Positions 1 to 8,744 of a stretch of DNA of 64,000 nt are shown here, in pieces. Within the stretch, counting starts at the first letter, position 1, and every line of letters starts with the position of its first letter. The position numbers and the translations under genes are program-made. The DNA is taken from NCBI GenBank assembly GCA_004362315.1, contig SNWL01000006.1:434001-498000 (forward strand), read 5' to 3'. Under the pieces are notes generated by a model. The model made no database searches, was not told where the DNA came from, and worked only from the letters and a program-made list of their open reading frames with translations. This stretch comes from Mycobacterium sp. BK086 (lineage in GTDB: Bacteria > Actinomycetota > Actinomycetes > Mycobacteriales > Mycobacteriaceae).

Positions 1-1
1 T

Positions 2-1042
2 CAGTTGGCCAAAGCCTGGAAGAGCCTCATCACGGCGAACGCGTGGTGGGTGCTGGCCGCCATCGCCGCGGCCATGTTGTCGATGCACAGTTTCGCCCAG
101 ATCCAGCGGACCCTGCTGCGATCGGCCGGTGTCGTCGTGCACCAGTGGCGCTCGGAGGCGGCGTTCTACGCAGGTAATGCGCTGAGCACCACGATGCCCG
201 GCGGACCGGTGCTCTCGGCCACCTTCGTCTACCGACAGCAACGGCTTTGGGGCGCCTCGCCGGTGGTGGCGTCCTGGCAGCTGGTGATGTCGGGGGCACT
301 TCAGGTCGTCGGCCTGGCGCTGTTGGGCCTCGGCGGCGCATTCCTGTTGGGCGCCAAGAACAATCCGTTCTCGCTGCTGTTCACCCTCGGCGGATTCATC
401 GCATTGCTCTTGCTCGCGCAGGCGGTGGCCACCCGGCCCGAACTCATCGACGGCATCGGGGTCAAGGTGCTGGGCTGGGTCAACTCGGTACGGGGCAAGC
501 CCGCCGACAGCGGCCTGCACAAGTGGCGCGAGACGCTCAACCAGCTCGAATCGGTCAGCCTGAGCCGGCGCACCCTCGGCGTGGCGTTCAGCTGGTCGTT
601 CTTCAACTGGGTCTGCGACGTGGCATGCCTGGCCTTCGCCGCCTACGCCGCGGGCGGTAAACCGTCGCTGGCCGGGCTGACCGTCGCCTACGCGGCCGCC
701 CGCGCCGTCGGCTCGATCCCCCTGATGCCCGGTGGGCTGCTGGTGGTCGAGGCCGTGCTGGTCCCCGGCCTGGTCTCCAGCGGGATGGCGCTGTCGGCCG
801 CCATCTCGGCGATGCTGATCTACCGCCTGGTCAGCTGGATCTTCATCTCATCGATCGGCTGGGTGGTGTTCTTCTTCATGTTCCGCACCGAGGGCGCACT
901 CGACCCTGACGCGGTGGCCGAAGAGATCGCCGAGGCCGAGGCGGACGCCGCCCGCGGGGGAGCCGACGATCCTGCCGACACCGCCTTACAGGGTCCGGTG
1001 CCGCCGCCGTGCCCGGGTCCAGACGACGACGTCCGTCACTGA
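2..1042 (+). CDS. Flippase-like (LPG synthase TM region / UPF0104) membrane protein, 5' partial
   Basis: The frame is open to the left edge, so the N-terminus is missing; about 346 residues are visible. Some six hydrophobic segments are seen. Two MPGG motifs occur in membrane-proximal stretches (STTMPGG and IPLMPGG), which is characteristic of the lysylphosphatidylglycerol-synthase transmembrane / UPF0104 family. The last ~50 residues are a hydrophilic Asp/Glu/Ala-rich cytoplasmic tail. Position beside mmpL11 and haemophores suggests the Rv0204c counterpart (recollected). Members of this family are thought to move or modify lipids at the inner membrane; the substrate here cannot be read from sequence. 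Confidence 0.75.
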   Translation, partial: QLAKAWKSLITANAWWVLAAIAAAMLSMHSFAQIQRTLLRSAGVVVHQWRSEAAFYAGNALSTTMPGGPVLSATFVYRQQRLWGASPVVASWQLVMSGALQVVGLALLGLGGAFLLGAKNNPFSLLFTLGGFIALLLLAQAVATRPELIDGIGVKVLGWVNSVRGKPADSGLHKWRETLNQLESVSLSRRTLGVAFSWSFFNWVCDVACLAFAAYAAGGKPSLAGLTVAYAAARAVGSIPLMPGGLLVVEAVLVPGLVSSGMALSAAISAMLIYRLVSWIFISSIGWVVFFFMFRTEGALDPDAVAEEIAEAEADAARGGADDPADTALQGPVPPPCPGPDDDVRH

Positions 1043-1071
1043 CGCGAGGGGGCGCGTGCTTGAATCCGAGC

Positions 1072-1449
1072 ATGGCAGTTCGTACCAACACCCGGCCCAC
1101 GGTTCTCGCGCTCGCCGGTGACATCGTCTGCGTCCTGGTGTTCTGCGCCCTCGGCCGGCGCAGTCACGCCGAGGGGCTGACCCTCGCCGGAATCGCCGAG
1201 ACCGCATGGCCGTTCCTGTCCGGCACGCTGTTGGGATGGGTGATCTCGCGCGGCTGGCGAGCGCCGACCGCCGTCGCTCCCACCGGGGTGATCGTCTGGG
1301 TGGCTACCGTTGTGGTCGGAATGTTGTTGCGCAAAGCCAGTTCTCAAGGTGTCGCGACGAGTTTCATCATCGTCGCGTCAGTGGTGACCGCACTGCTTCT
1401 GCTTGGCTGGCGCGGGATCGCCGCGCTGGTGCGTAAGCGCAGCGGCTAG
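1072..1449 (+). CDS. DUF3054 family small membrane protein
   Basis: A 125-residue protein with four predicted membrane helices (roughly residues 8-28, 40-60, 68-85 and 98-117) and a short basic C-terminus. The pattern fits the actinobacterial DUF3054 family, whose function is unknown. The ATG at 1072 is preferred over the in-frame upstream start because the extra N-terminal residues are Arg-rich and overlap nothing conserved. It follows the flippase-like gene by 29 nt on the same strand and probably shares its transcript. Its 3' end meets the convergent sensor kinase gene with one base between. Confidence 0.7.
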   Translation: MAVRTNTRPTVLALAGDIVCVLVFCALGRRSHAEGLTLAGIAETAWPFLSGTLLGWVISRGWRAPTAVAPTGVIVWVATVVVGMLLRKASSQGVATSFIIVASVVTALLLLGWRGIAALVRKRSG

Positions 1450-1450
1450 T

Positions 1451-2779
1451 TCAGGCCATCCCGGTCGGAAACTCGGGGCCGGGGAATGCCGCCACCGTGA
1501 GCACGGCCCGCAATCCGCCGAGCGGGCCGTCGGACAGTTCGATGTCGCCGCCGTGCAGGGCCGCCTGCTGAGCCACCAGCGCCAGGCCCAGACCCGAACC
1601 GCCGGCCGTGGCGGTGCTGCCACGCGCGAAGCGCCCCAACACCTTTCGATGCTCCTCCGCGGGCAGGCCACGGCCGTTGTCGTCGACGGTGATGGCCAGC
1701 ATCGCCTCGTGACGGCTGGCCCGAAGCACGATGCGGGTCGCCTCGCCGTGGGTGATCGCATTGCGAACCAGGTTGTCCACCGCCAGCCGCAGGCCGGCCG
1801 GCCAGCCCCATACCGTGCCGGCCTCGTCGGCCTCCACGATGATCTCGACCGCGCCGGAGCGGACGTTCTCGCGCGCCACCCGGTCCAGCATCTCGGCGAC
1901 GTCGATCGACTCCCGATCCTCGGCCCGCGCCAGCTGTCCCGACGCCAGCTGCCCGAGCGCGGTGATGATCGCCTCGACGCGGCGCTGCGCCCGCGACAGG
2001 TCGCCGACCACTTCCTCGCGCTCTTCGGGCGGCAGGTCGTGAATCCGCAACGTGTCCAGATCGGCCCGCATCGCCGTCAGCGGCGTGCGCAGTTCGTGGG
2101 CGGCGTTGGCCGCGAAATCCTGCGCGGCCTGAAGCGAATTCGTGGTCGCCACTTGAGCATCGGCCAACCGGTGCAGCATCGCCACCATCGCCTCGGAGAG
2201 GTCCTCGGCCTCGGCGGCACCGTGTACCGGCTCCAGCCGGTCACTGCCTTTGCCCAGCCGCCTGGTCTGTTCGGTGAGCCGCAGCAGCGGCCGGATCGCC
2301 GGGCCTGCCAGAATCCAGCCCAGCGCGGCCGCGATCATCACGGCGAGGCAGACGATGAACACATACAGCGGAATCCGGGCGCGGCTCAACAGGATGCTGT
2401 CTGCGCGAATCCCGATCGAGACCAGAATGCCGCCGGACTGATCGACGCTCACGGTGCGCACCCGGTAGTCGACGGTGTTGACGGTGACCGTCGCCGTTCC
2501 TGGCGGAAGCGGGGGCAGTTGGAATCCACGCTGGAAGACGACCTGGCCCGTCGACCGGGAACGTCCGGTGGTCAGCACCCGGCTGGGGTCGCGCAGCTGC
2601 TCGGGAAACATGCTGGCGTCGACGATCGAATCCAGACGCCGATCCAGTTGCGCATTGTCGTTGTTGGCCAACACAACTGACGTCACCAGCGACAGAAGCG
2701 CCACGACGACGGCGGCGGCCAACGCGGCGGCCAAGGCGACCCGAACGCGCAAGGAAAGGCTGCGGCCCGACCAATTCAC
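1451..2779 (-). CDS. Sensor histidine kinase, PrrB-like
   Basis: A 442-residue classical membrane sensor kinase. A first TM segment (about 13-38), a ~95-residue extracytoplasmic sensor region and a second TM segment (about 136-158) are followed by HAMP. The HisKA motif AAHELRTPLTA places the phospho-accepting histidine at H228. The ATPase domain has the N box DNLVRNAITHG (335-345), DDNGRGLP (366-373) and GGSGLGLALV (393-402). GTG start. It lies 7 nt downstream of the response regulator, so the pair is one operon. Sequence resembles mycobacterial PrrB, but the location beside mmpL11 fits the PrrB-like paralogue of fast growers rather than Rv0902c itself. The signal is unknown; adjacency to haemophore genes suggests envelope or haem stress (inference). 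Confidence 0.85.
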   Translation of the reverse strand: MNWSGRSLSLRVRVALAAALAAAVVVALLSLVTSVVLANNDNAQLDRRLDSIVDASMFPEQLRDPSRVLTTGRSRSTGQVVFQRGFQLPPLPPGTATVTVNTVDYRVRTVSVDQSGGILVSIGIRADSILLSRARIPLYVFIVCLAVMIAAALGWILAGPAIRPLLRLTEQTRRLGKGSDRLEPVHGAAEAEDLSEAMVAMLHRLADAQVATTNSLQAAQDFAANAAHELRTPLTAMRADLDTLRIHDLPPEEREEVVGDLSRAQRRVEAIITALGQLASGQLARAEDRESIDVAEMLDRVARENVRSGAVEIIVEADEAGTVWGWPAGLRLAVDNLVRNAITHGEATRIVLRASRHEAMLAITVDDNGRGLPAEEHRKVLGRFARGSTATAGGSGLGLALVAQQAALHGGDIELSDGPLGGLRAVLTVAAFPGPEFPTGMA

Positions 2780-2786
2780 GGAAGGC

Positions 2787-3506
2787 TCACGGCTCCGACC
2801 GCAACACGTAACCGATTCCCCGCACCGTGTGGATCACCCGCGGGACACCCTCGCGCTCAAGCTTGCGGCGCAGGTAACTGATGAACACGTCGGCGACGTT
2901 GGTGTCGACCTCGAAGTCGTAGCCCCACACCAACTCCAGCAGACGCTGCCGGGACAGCACCACACCGGAGTTCTCGGCCAGCACCGCCAACAGATCGAAC
3001 TCACGCTTGGTCAGCTCGACCCGGTCGCCGTTGACGAACACCAGCCGGCGGGCGGTGTCGATGGTCAGCGGTCCGATGGTGACGGCGTCCGAACCCTCGT
3101 GCGAGCTCGCCGCCCGCCGCAGCAGCGCGTGCAGCCGCGCCACCAACTCACCCAGGTCGAAGGGCTTCGTCAGATAGTCGTCGGCGCCCGCCTCCAGACC
3201 GGCGATGCGGTCGTTGACGGTGTCGCGTGCCGACAGCACACAGATCGGAATATCGTTCCCCAGCGCGCGCAAGGCGGTCACCACCGCGACACCGTCGAGC
3301 TCGGGCATCTGAACGTCGAGAACCAACGCGTCGTGATTCTCATTCGCCAAGAGCCGCAGAGCTTCCTTGCCGGTCGCCGCGACCCGGACGTCGAACCCCG
3401 AATGCCGCAAACCGCGTGCGACCGAGGTCCGGACATCCGGGTCATCATCGACCATCAGGACGGTGCGGCCGGCGCCTTCCTGCGCGGGCTGCTGTCCTAC
3501 CCGCAC
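2787..3506 (-). CDS. OmpR-family response regulator, PrrA-like
   Basis: About 239 residues. The receiver domain has the acidic cluster VDDDPD, phospho-acceptor D64 in [11 protein letters not shown] and the conserved Lys in LTKPF. A C-terminal winged helix follows, with [15 protein letters not shown] and the recognition segment [16 protein letters not shown]. Close to mycobacterial PrrA. The start is uncertain: the open frame runs to a TTG at 3563, which would overlap the upstream haemophore gene by 50 nt. The GTG at 3506 (8 nt after that gene's stop) is preferred; an ATG at 3455 is also possible. It partners the downstream kinase gene. Confidence 0.82.
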   Translation of the reverse strand: MRVGQQPAQEGAGRTVLMVDDDPDVRTSVARGLRHSGFDVRVAATGKEALRLLANENHDALVLDVQMPELDGVAVVTALRALGNDIPICVLSARDTVNDRIAGLEAGADDYLTKPFDLGELVARLHALLRRAASSHEGSDAVTIGPLTIDTARRLVFVNGDRVELTKREFDLLAVLAENSGVVLSRQRLLELVWGYDFEVDTNVADVFISYLRRKLEREGVPRVIHTVRGIGYVLRSEP

Positions 3507-3513
3507 TGCCGAG

Positions 3514-3882
3514 CTAGGAGACAGGAACGTCAGGGGCGCTGCCGCAGCGGTTCTTGAGGTCAACCAACGGCTGGCGGATGCCCTGCAGCTCGGCCTTCAC
3601 CGTCGGGTTGTAGTCCAGGTACTGCTTCACCTCGGAGCGGATGGTGTCGCGCGGCGCACCCTCCAGACCGGTGAAGAAGGCGTTGACGTCCGGATGCGTG
3701 AACAGGTACGCCGACGTCGCGGCGGACACACCCGCGGCGACCCCGGCAAGGTCGGCAGCGGTGCAGTTCGGCGGCGGATCGGCGAGCGCGGACGGGGCGC
3801 CAACCAGGATCGCGCCGGCGACGGCGCCCGTCCCGATCACACCGACGACCGCGCGACGGGCCAGACGGGCATTAACAGACAT
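3514..3882 (-). CDS. Secreted haem-binding protein (Rv0203/MHB family), copy 1
   Basis: A 122-residue exported protein with a Sec signal peptide (hydrophobic stretch then ALADPP, cleavage near residue 35). The mature part has two cysteines bracketing an all-helical domain, with a Tyr-Leu-x-x-His-Pro block (YLFTHP). This is the signature of the mycobacterial haemophore family, in which Rv0203 binds haem through a Tyr and His residues. It ends a tandem pair with the next gene, and the two-component genes follow immediately on the same strand. Rv0203-type proteins pass haem to MmpL3/MmpL11, and mmpL11 lies divergently ~1 kb away, so a haem-uptake role is well supported by context. Confidence 0.82.
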   Translation of the reverse strand: MSVNARLARRAVVGVIGTGAVAGAILVGAPSALADPPPNCTAADLAGVAAGVSAATSAYLFTHPDVNAFFTGLEGAPRDTIRSEVKQYLDYNPTVKAELQGIRQPLVDLKNRCGSAPDVPVS

Positions 3883-4051
3883 GCTCGGACTCCTTAAGCG
3901 GGTGGGGAGAAGCCATGCCAGTAACCGCTACTGACAGAAGAAAGCTAAGCAGAATTGCTGCAGACTTTCGCGCCTTGAGCTTAACCAATCGTGAGAATGT
4001 TCCAATGCGGCTGGTCAGGGCCCCATTCCGCGGTGCCCAACGCCGCGTCGA

Positions 4052-4609
4052 TCAGCGGGTAGTGACCGCCGCAGGCCCAGGTAGCGGGCCGCCGCTGGAC
4101 GGCACCTGCGTCCCGGCGACCTGCTGCGCGGTCGTCACACCCGGCAGTGGGGTCGCCACACCCGGGATCGTCGACTGCCCGGCGCCGGGCAGGCCACCCG
4201 CCTGGGCCGACTGCAGCAAGCCGAGCAGCTGCGGCAGGCTCACCGGCAACGTGCACTGGGTGGACAGACTCGTCAGCGGCTGCTGGAGGGTCTGCAAGTC
4301 CTTGGCCGCATCGGGATTGGCGTCGAAATAGGTCTTCAGCGCCGCCACGGTCTGCGGGCCGGCCTGCTGCCGCGAGATCGTCGTCAGCGCCTGGTTGGTC
4401 TGCGGGTGGCTGTCCAGGTATGTGCCGGTGTTGGTGGCGACGGTGCCGACGGTCTTGGCGATCGAACTGGCCGCACAGGGGTCCGATGCGGCCGTCGCCG
4501 GGGTGGCCGACAGCGCGAGTGCGCCCACGCCCCCGGCGGCCGTCGCGGCCAGCACCGCACACAGGCCGCGGCGCAGCACCTCAGTCGTCGAGAGGGTGAA
4601 CGCTGCCAT
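4052..4609 (-). CDS. Secreted haem-binding protein (Rv0203/MHB family), copy 2
   Basis: A 185-residue exported protein. The signal peptide ends near ATAASDP. The mature helical domain starts with a Cys and contains YLDSHP (equivalent to YLFTHP of copy 1), then NPDAAKDLQ and a second Cys. Unlike copy 1 it carries a C-terminal extension of ~75 residues rich in Gly, Pro, Gln and Thr, with no recognisable domain, possibly cell-wall spanning. It is divergent from mmpL11 with a 266-nt intergenic region, the arrangement of Rv0203/Rv0202c. The two copies are clear paralogues with different tails. No good iron box was found upstream of either. Confidence 0.82.
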   Translation of the reverse strand: MAAFTLSTTEVLRRGLCAVLAATAAGGVGALALSATPATAASDPCAASSIAKTVGTVATNTGTYLDSHPQTNQALTTISRQQAGPQTVAALKTYFDANPDAAKDLQTLQQPLTSLSTQCTLPVSLPQLLGLLQSAQAGGLPGAGQSTIPGVATPLPGVTTAQQVAGTQVPSSGGPLPGPAAVTTR

Positions 4610-4875
4610 GGGGACTCCTCGGGTTCGCTGACAACAAGCCGTGCCGCAGCAGCGCTGCCACCCGGCTAATTCCCCGACCCGGTGAACTTCTCAGCGCACA
4701 TCCTGCCATCGGCGGCGGCGCAGCTGCCACTTCAGCGTCGGTTACGAGCACCTGATCAGGAGGTCTCAATACAGCTAAGACCGCCCATCACGGCAGGTCA
4801 CCGCACAGCTATCTGCGGTACGCTCGCAGCCAAGTAACCCGGGGAGAATGCGGGGAGATCGACATCCAGCAGTTC

Positions 4876-7812
4876 ATGATGCGCCTCAGCAGCAACCTGC
4901 GCAGATTCCGCTGGCTGGTTTTCACATGCTGGTTGCTGGCCCTGGTGCCGGCCGTATATCTGGCCCTCACCGAGTCCAACCACCTGACCGGTGGCGGCTT
5001 CGACGTGGCCGGCTCACAGTCGCTGCATGTGCAGTATCAACTCGAGGACCACTACCCCGAGCAGGGCGCCTCCCCGCTGGCCCTGGTCGCCGCTCCGCGT
5101 GCCGACGCCAGCTACGACGATATGAACGCCGCCGTCGCCAAGTTGGAAGAGATAGCAAAAGGCACCCCCAGCGTCGTGGTGGTTCCCAACCCCGCCCAGC
5201 CCGCACCTGCCCCGGACAAGCCCTATGTGGTCTCGCTACGGCTGGACTTCCACAACACCGGCGCCGTCGACGTCGCGCGCCAATTGCGCCAGAAGATCGG
5301 TGTCGACGGTGACCAGCCCGGGCAGATCCGGGACGGCCGGGTGCGGCTGTACGTGATCGGCCAGGGTGCACTCGGTGCCGCGGCCCAGACGACGACCAAA
5401 CACGACATCGCCGAGGCCGAGCGCTGGAACCTTCCGATCGTCCTGATTGTCTTGCTCGCGGTGTTCGGATCCCTGGCCGCCGCCGCCGTCCCGCTGGCAC
5501 TCGGACTGTGCACGGTCGTGGTGACGATGGGCGTGGTCTATCTGTTGTCCACCGTCACCACGATGTCGGTGTTCGTCACGTCCACGGTGTCGATGTTCGG
5601 TATCGCCTTGGCCGTCGACTATTCGCTGTTCATCCTGATGCGTTTCCGCGAGGAACTGCGCGCCGGGCGCGATCCCAAACAGGCGGCCGACGCGGCCATG
5701 GCCACCTCGGGTCTGGCGGTGCTGCTGTCTGGCCTGACCGTGATCGCCTCACTCACCGGCATCTACCTGATCAACACACCCGTGCTGCGCTCGATGGCCA
5801 CCGGCGCGATCCTGGCGGTCGCGATCGCCGTGCTGACGTCGGTCACGCTCATCCCGGCCGTGCTGGCCACGTTCGGCCGGTCGGTGGCCAAGCGTTCCTC
5901 GATGCTGCAATGGTCCCGGCGTGCGGAGGCGACCCAGTCGCGGTTCTGGACCCGCTGGGTCCACGAGGTCATGCGCCGGCCCTGGTTGTCGGCATTGGCG
6001 GCGACATTGGTCCTGTTGCTGATGGCCGCACCGGCGTTCTCGATGGTGCTGGGCAACAGCATGCAGCGACAGTTCAAGTCGTCCCACGAGATCCGCGGCG
6101 GCGTCGCGGCCGCCGCCGAAGCGTTGGGCCCCGGCGCATTGGGCCCGGTGCGCGTGCTCGTCACGTTCCCGAAGGGCGGCGCATCCGATCCCGCGAACGC
6201 CCCCGCGCTCGAAGCCATCGGCACCGAGATGGCCAAGGCGCCTGACGTCGTCTCGGTCTCCAAACCGGCATTCGCCGACAACAACGGCAGCGCCCTGCTC
6301 TCCGCCGTGCTGTCGGTGGACCCCGAGGACCTCGGTGCGCGCAATTCCATCGACTGGATGCGGGCGCATCTGCATGCGCTGCCGGCGGCGTCCGGCACCC
6401 AGATCGACGTCGGCGGCCCCACCGCGCTGATCAAGGACTTCGACGACCGGGTCGGCCACACCCAGCCCCTGGTGTTCGTATTCGTCGCGGCGATCGCGTT
6501 CGTGATGCTGCTGATCTCCGTGCGGTCGGTGTTCCTGGCGTTCAAGGGCGTGCTGATGACGGTGCTGTCCGTCGCGGCCGCCTACGGCAGCCTGGTGATG
6601 GTCTTCCAATGGGGCTGGCTGGAAGGGCTCGGCTTCGAGAAGATCACGTCGATCGACAGCACGATTCCGCCGCTGGTCCTGGCGATGACGTTCGGCCTGT
6701 CGATGGACTACGAGATCTTCCTGCTGACCCGGATCCGGGAGCGCTATCTACAAGCCGGTGACACCCGCGACGCCGTCGCCTATGGCGTGTCCACCAGCGC
6801 CCGCACGATCACCAGCGCCGCGCTGATCATGATCGCGGTGTTCACCGGGTTCGCGTTCGCCGGCATGCCGCTGGTGGCCGAGCTGGGCGTGGCGTGCGCG
6901 GTGGCAATCGCCGTGGACGCCACCATCGTTCGGCTGGTCCTGGTGCCGGCGCTGATGGCCATGTTCGACCAGTGGAACTGGTGGCTGCCGGCCTGGTTGG
7001 CCCGCATCCTGCCGTCGGTGGACTTCGAGAAGCCGCTGCCGAAGGTGGACCTCGGCGACCTCGTGGTCATCCCCGACGACATCTCCTCGCTCGTGCCGCC
7101 GAGCGCGGATCTGAAGATGGTGGTCAAGGGCGCGGCCCGGCTGAAGAACCTGGCGCCCGACGCCGTCAGCGTCGCCGACCCCCTGGCGTTCACCGGCTGC
7201 AGCGAACTGGCGGGCAAGGTCAAGGGCAGCGACGACGCCCGGGCGCTGCCGATGCGCGTCGGTGCGGGCAGCACCGCGACGGTCAAGCTGATTCGGGGCT
7301 ACCGCAGCGCCAGGATGGCCGCACCCCGGCCGGTGCACCCGGTCACCATGTGGCGCGGGCGGCTCGCCATCGCGCTGGATGCCCTGGAAACCGGGGCCGA
7401 TCTGGCGCACCCGTCGGTCGAGCGGCTGAGCCCGGTGGAGACCACGAATGTCCAGCTGCCGACCGGCGACCGGCTGCAGATCCCGACCTGCGCCGAGACG
7501 CTGCGGATGCAGGCCTACCTGATCATGTGCCGCAACAGCCGGTCGGACTTCGCGGAGTTCGCCGACCTGGTCGGTGTGATGGATACCGAGGCCGCAGCGG
7601 TGGTACTCGGTGGCATGGACCGGTATTACTGTTCTGGACAATCTAAGCGACAATGGGTGACAACCCAGTTGGTGCGGCGGCTCGCCGATCCCAACCCGTC
7701 CGACGTCGACGACGACGTCCGGTGGGCGGGACCGGAAGGGGCAGCCGAATGGGAGCGGATCAGGCAGCGTTGCCTTTCGGTGGCGGTGGCGATCCTGGAG
7801 GAGGCGAGGTGA
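4876..7812 (+). CDS. mmpL11: RND-family transporter MmpL11
   Basis: A 978-residue inner-membrane RND transporter with the MmpL layout: TM1, a periplasmic porter domain, a TM block containing FGIALAVDYSLFILMRFREE, a second porter domain, and a second TM block containing FGLSMDYEIFLLTRIRERY. The two Asp-Tyr pairs are the proton-relay residues of MmpL proteins. The ~230-residue cytoplasmic C-terminus matches my recollection of M. tuberculosis MmpL11 nearly motif for motif (SVDFEKPLPKVDLGDLVVIP, LPTGDRLQIPT, MDRYY). MmpL11 exports long-chain lipids (monomeromycolyl-diacylglycerol and mycolate wax esters) and has been linked to haem acquisition. The next gene starts at an overlapping GTGA, so at least these two are co-translated. 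Confidence 0.95.
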   Translation: MMRLSSNLRRFRWLVFTCWLLALVPAVYLALTESNHLTGGGFDVAGSQSLHVQYQLEDHYPEQGASPLALVAAPRADASYDDMNAAVAKLEEIAKGTPSVVVVPNPAQPAPAPDKPYVVSLRLDFHNTGAVDVARQLRQKIGVDGDQPGQIRDGRVRLYVIGQGALGAAAQTTTKHDIAEAERWNLPIVLIVLLAVFGSLAAAAVPLALGLCTVVVTMGVVYLLSTVTTMSVFVTSTVSMFGIALAVDYSLFILMRFREELRAGRDPKQAADAAMATSGLAVLLSGLTVIASLTGIYLINTPVLRSMATGAILAVAIAVLTSVTLIPAVLATFGRSVAKRSSMLQWSRRAEATQSRFWTRWVHEVMRRPWLSALAATLVLLLMAAPAFSMVLGNSMQRQFKSSHEIRGGVAAAAEALGPGALGPVRVLVTFPKGGASDPANAPALEAIGTEMAKAPDVVSVSKPAFADNNGSALLSAVLSVDPEDLGARNSIDWMRAHLHALPAASGTQIDVGGPTALIKDFDDRVGHTQPLVFVFVAAIAFVMLLISVRSVFLAFKGVLMTVLSVAAAYGSLVMVFQWGWLEGLGFEKITSIDSTIPPLVLAMTFGLSMDYEIFLLTRIRERYLQAGDTRDAVAYGVSTSARTITSAALIMIAVFTGFAFAGMPLVAELGVACAVAIAVDATIVRLVLVPALMAMFDQWNWWLPAWLARILPSVDFEKPLPKVDLGDLVVIPDDISSLVPPSADLKMVVKGAARLKNLAPDAVSVADPLAFTGCSELAGKVKGSDDARALPMRVGAGSTATVKLIRGYRSARMAAPRPVHPVTMWRGRLAIALDALETGADLAHPSVERLSPVETTNVQLPTGDRLQIPTCAETLRMQAYLIMCRNSRSDFAEFADLVGVMDTEAAAVVLGGMDRYYCSGQSKRQWVTTQLVRRLADPNPSDVDDDVRWAGPEGAAEWERIRQRCLSVAVAILEEAR

Positions 7813-8303
7813 CGGTGGCTGCGGATCGCGATGCCATGCCCGCGCCGGCCACGCAGTCCTTCGCCGACAGCCGACCCGTCGAGTTCTGGCCGACGGCCTC
7901 GATCCGGGACGCGCTGGAAACCGGTGACGTCACCGTCTGGCAGCGGATCGTCGTGGCGATCAAGCGTGATCCCTACGGCCGCACCGCCCGCCAGGTCGAG
8001 GAAGTGCTGGAGCACTCGCAGCCCTACGGCATCTCCAAGGCGCTGTCGGAGGTTCTGGTCCGGTCGCGCGCACACCTGGAAGCCAACGAACGCGCCGAGG
8101 CGGCCCGCCATGTGCGGTTGCTGCTCGACCGGTCCGGGCTTGCCGTGCAGGAGTTCGCCTCCCGTATCGGCGTCGCCCAGCCGGATCTGGCCGCCTACCT
8201 CGAGGGGACGGTCAGCCCGCCGGCGTCACTGATGATCCGGATGCGCCGGTTGTCGGACCGCTTCGCCAAGATGCGCGCCCAGCGCGCGTCCGGCGGAGAG
8301 TAG
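7809..8303 (+). CDS. Conserved hypothetical protein (Rv0201c-like)
   Basis: A 164-residue soluble protein with no signal peptide or TM helix. The GTG at 7809 overlaps the mmpL11 stop as GTGA; the longer in-frame extension lies wholly inside mmpL11 and is rejected. The C-terminal half (around FASRIGVAQPDLAAYLEG) looks like a helix-turn-helix of Cro/C1 type, and the N-terminal half has a helical AREV-like stretch (RTARQVEEVLEHSQ). It probably corresponds to Rv0201c, which sits in the same place. Function unknown; translational coupling suggests a cytoplasmic accessory to, or regulator of, MmpL11, but this is inference. Confidence 0.7.
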   Translation: MTVAADRDAMPAPATQSFADSRPVEFWPTASIRDALETGDVTVWQRIVVAIKRDPYGRTARQVEEVLEHSQPYGISKALSEVLVRSRAHLEANERAEAARHVRLLLDRSGLAVQEFASRIGVAQPDLAAYLEGTVSPPASLMIRMRRLSDRFAKMRAQRASGGE

Positions 8304-8306
8304 CCC

Positions 8307-8744
8307 GTGGCGGTGCCCTTCTCGATGGGCCAGGATTCGGCTGAGCTGCAACAGATTCTGCGTGACACCCGCACGGTCGCGGTGGTCGGCGTTTCGGACA
8401 ATCCGGCCCGGCCCAGCAACGAGGTGTACCAATACCTGGCCAGGAACAGTGATTTCGAGCTGTACCCGGTGAACCCGAACGTCTCCGAAATCGACGGAAA
8501 GCCCGTCTACCCGTCACTGGCCGCGTTGCCCGTCGTGCCGGACATGGTCGACGTCTTCCGCCGCTACGACGATCTGCCCGCGGTTCTGGCCGAGACCCTC
8601 GCGTTGAACCCGCGCCCCAAATACCTCTGGCTGCAACAGGGTCTGTGGCACGACGAGGTCGGCGAACAGGCTGCGGCCGCGGGTCTGCGTGTGGTGATGG
8701 ACCGGTGTCTGAAAGTCGACTACGCCCGGCTCATCGGGCGTTGA
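8307..8744 (+). CDS. CoA-binding (YccU-like) Rossmann protein
   Basis: A 145-residue protein beginning with a Rossmann strand-loop-helix (TVAVVGVSDNPARPS) and continuing with YPVNPN and YLWLQQGLW, the hallmarks of the single-domain CoA-binding protein family related to the succinyl-CoA synthetase alpha-subunit N-terminus. GTG start 3 nt after the previous stop; an ATG at 8325 is an alternative. It ends with a 14-nt overlap into the convergent omamB gene. These proteins bind CoA or nucleotide, but the physiological role is undefined. It is third in the mmpL11 transcript. Confidence 0.8.
   Translation: MAVPFSMGQDSAELQQILRDTRTVAVVGVSDNPARPSNEVYQYLARNSDFELYPVNPNVSEIDGKPVYPSLAALPVVPDMVDVFRRYDDLPAVLAETLALNPRPKYLWLQQGLWHDEVGEQAAAAGLRVVMDRCLKVDYARLIGR

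Noticed and set aside
3883-4875. Search for an iron/IdeR box upstream of the haemophore genes and mmpL11
   Set aside because: Only a partial resemblance (TTAACC) was seen upstream of copy 1; no near-consensus 19-bp palindrome.
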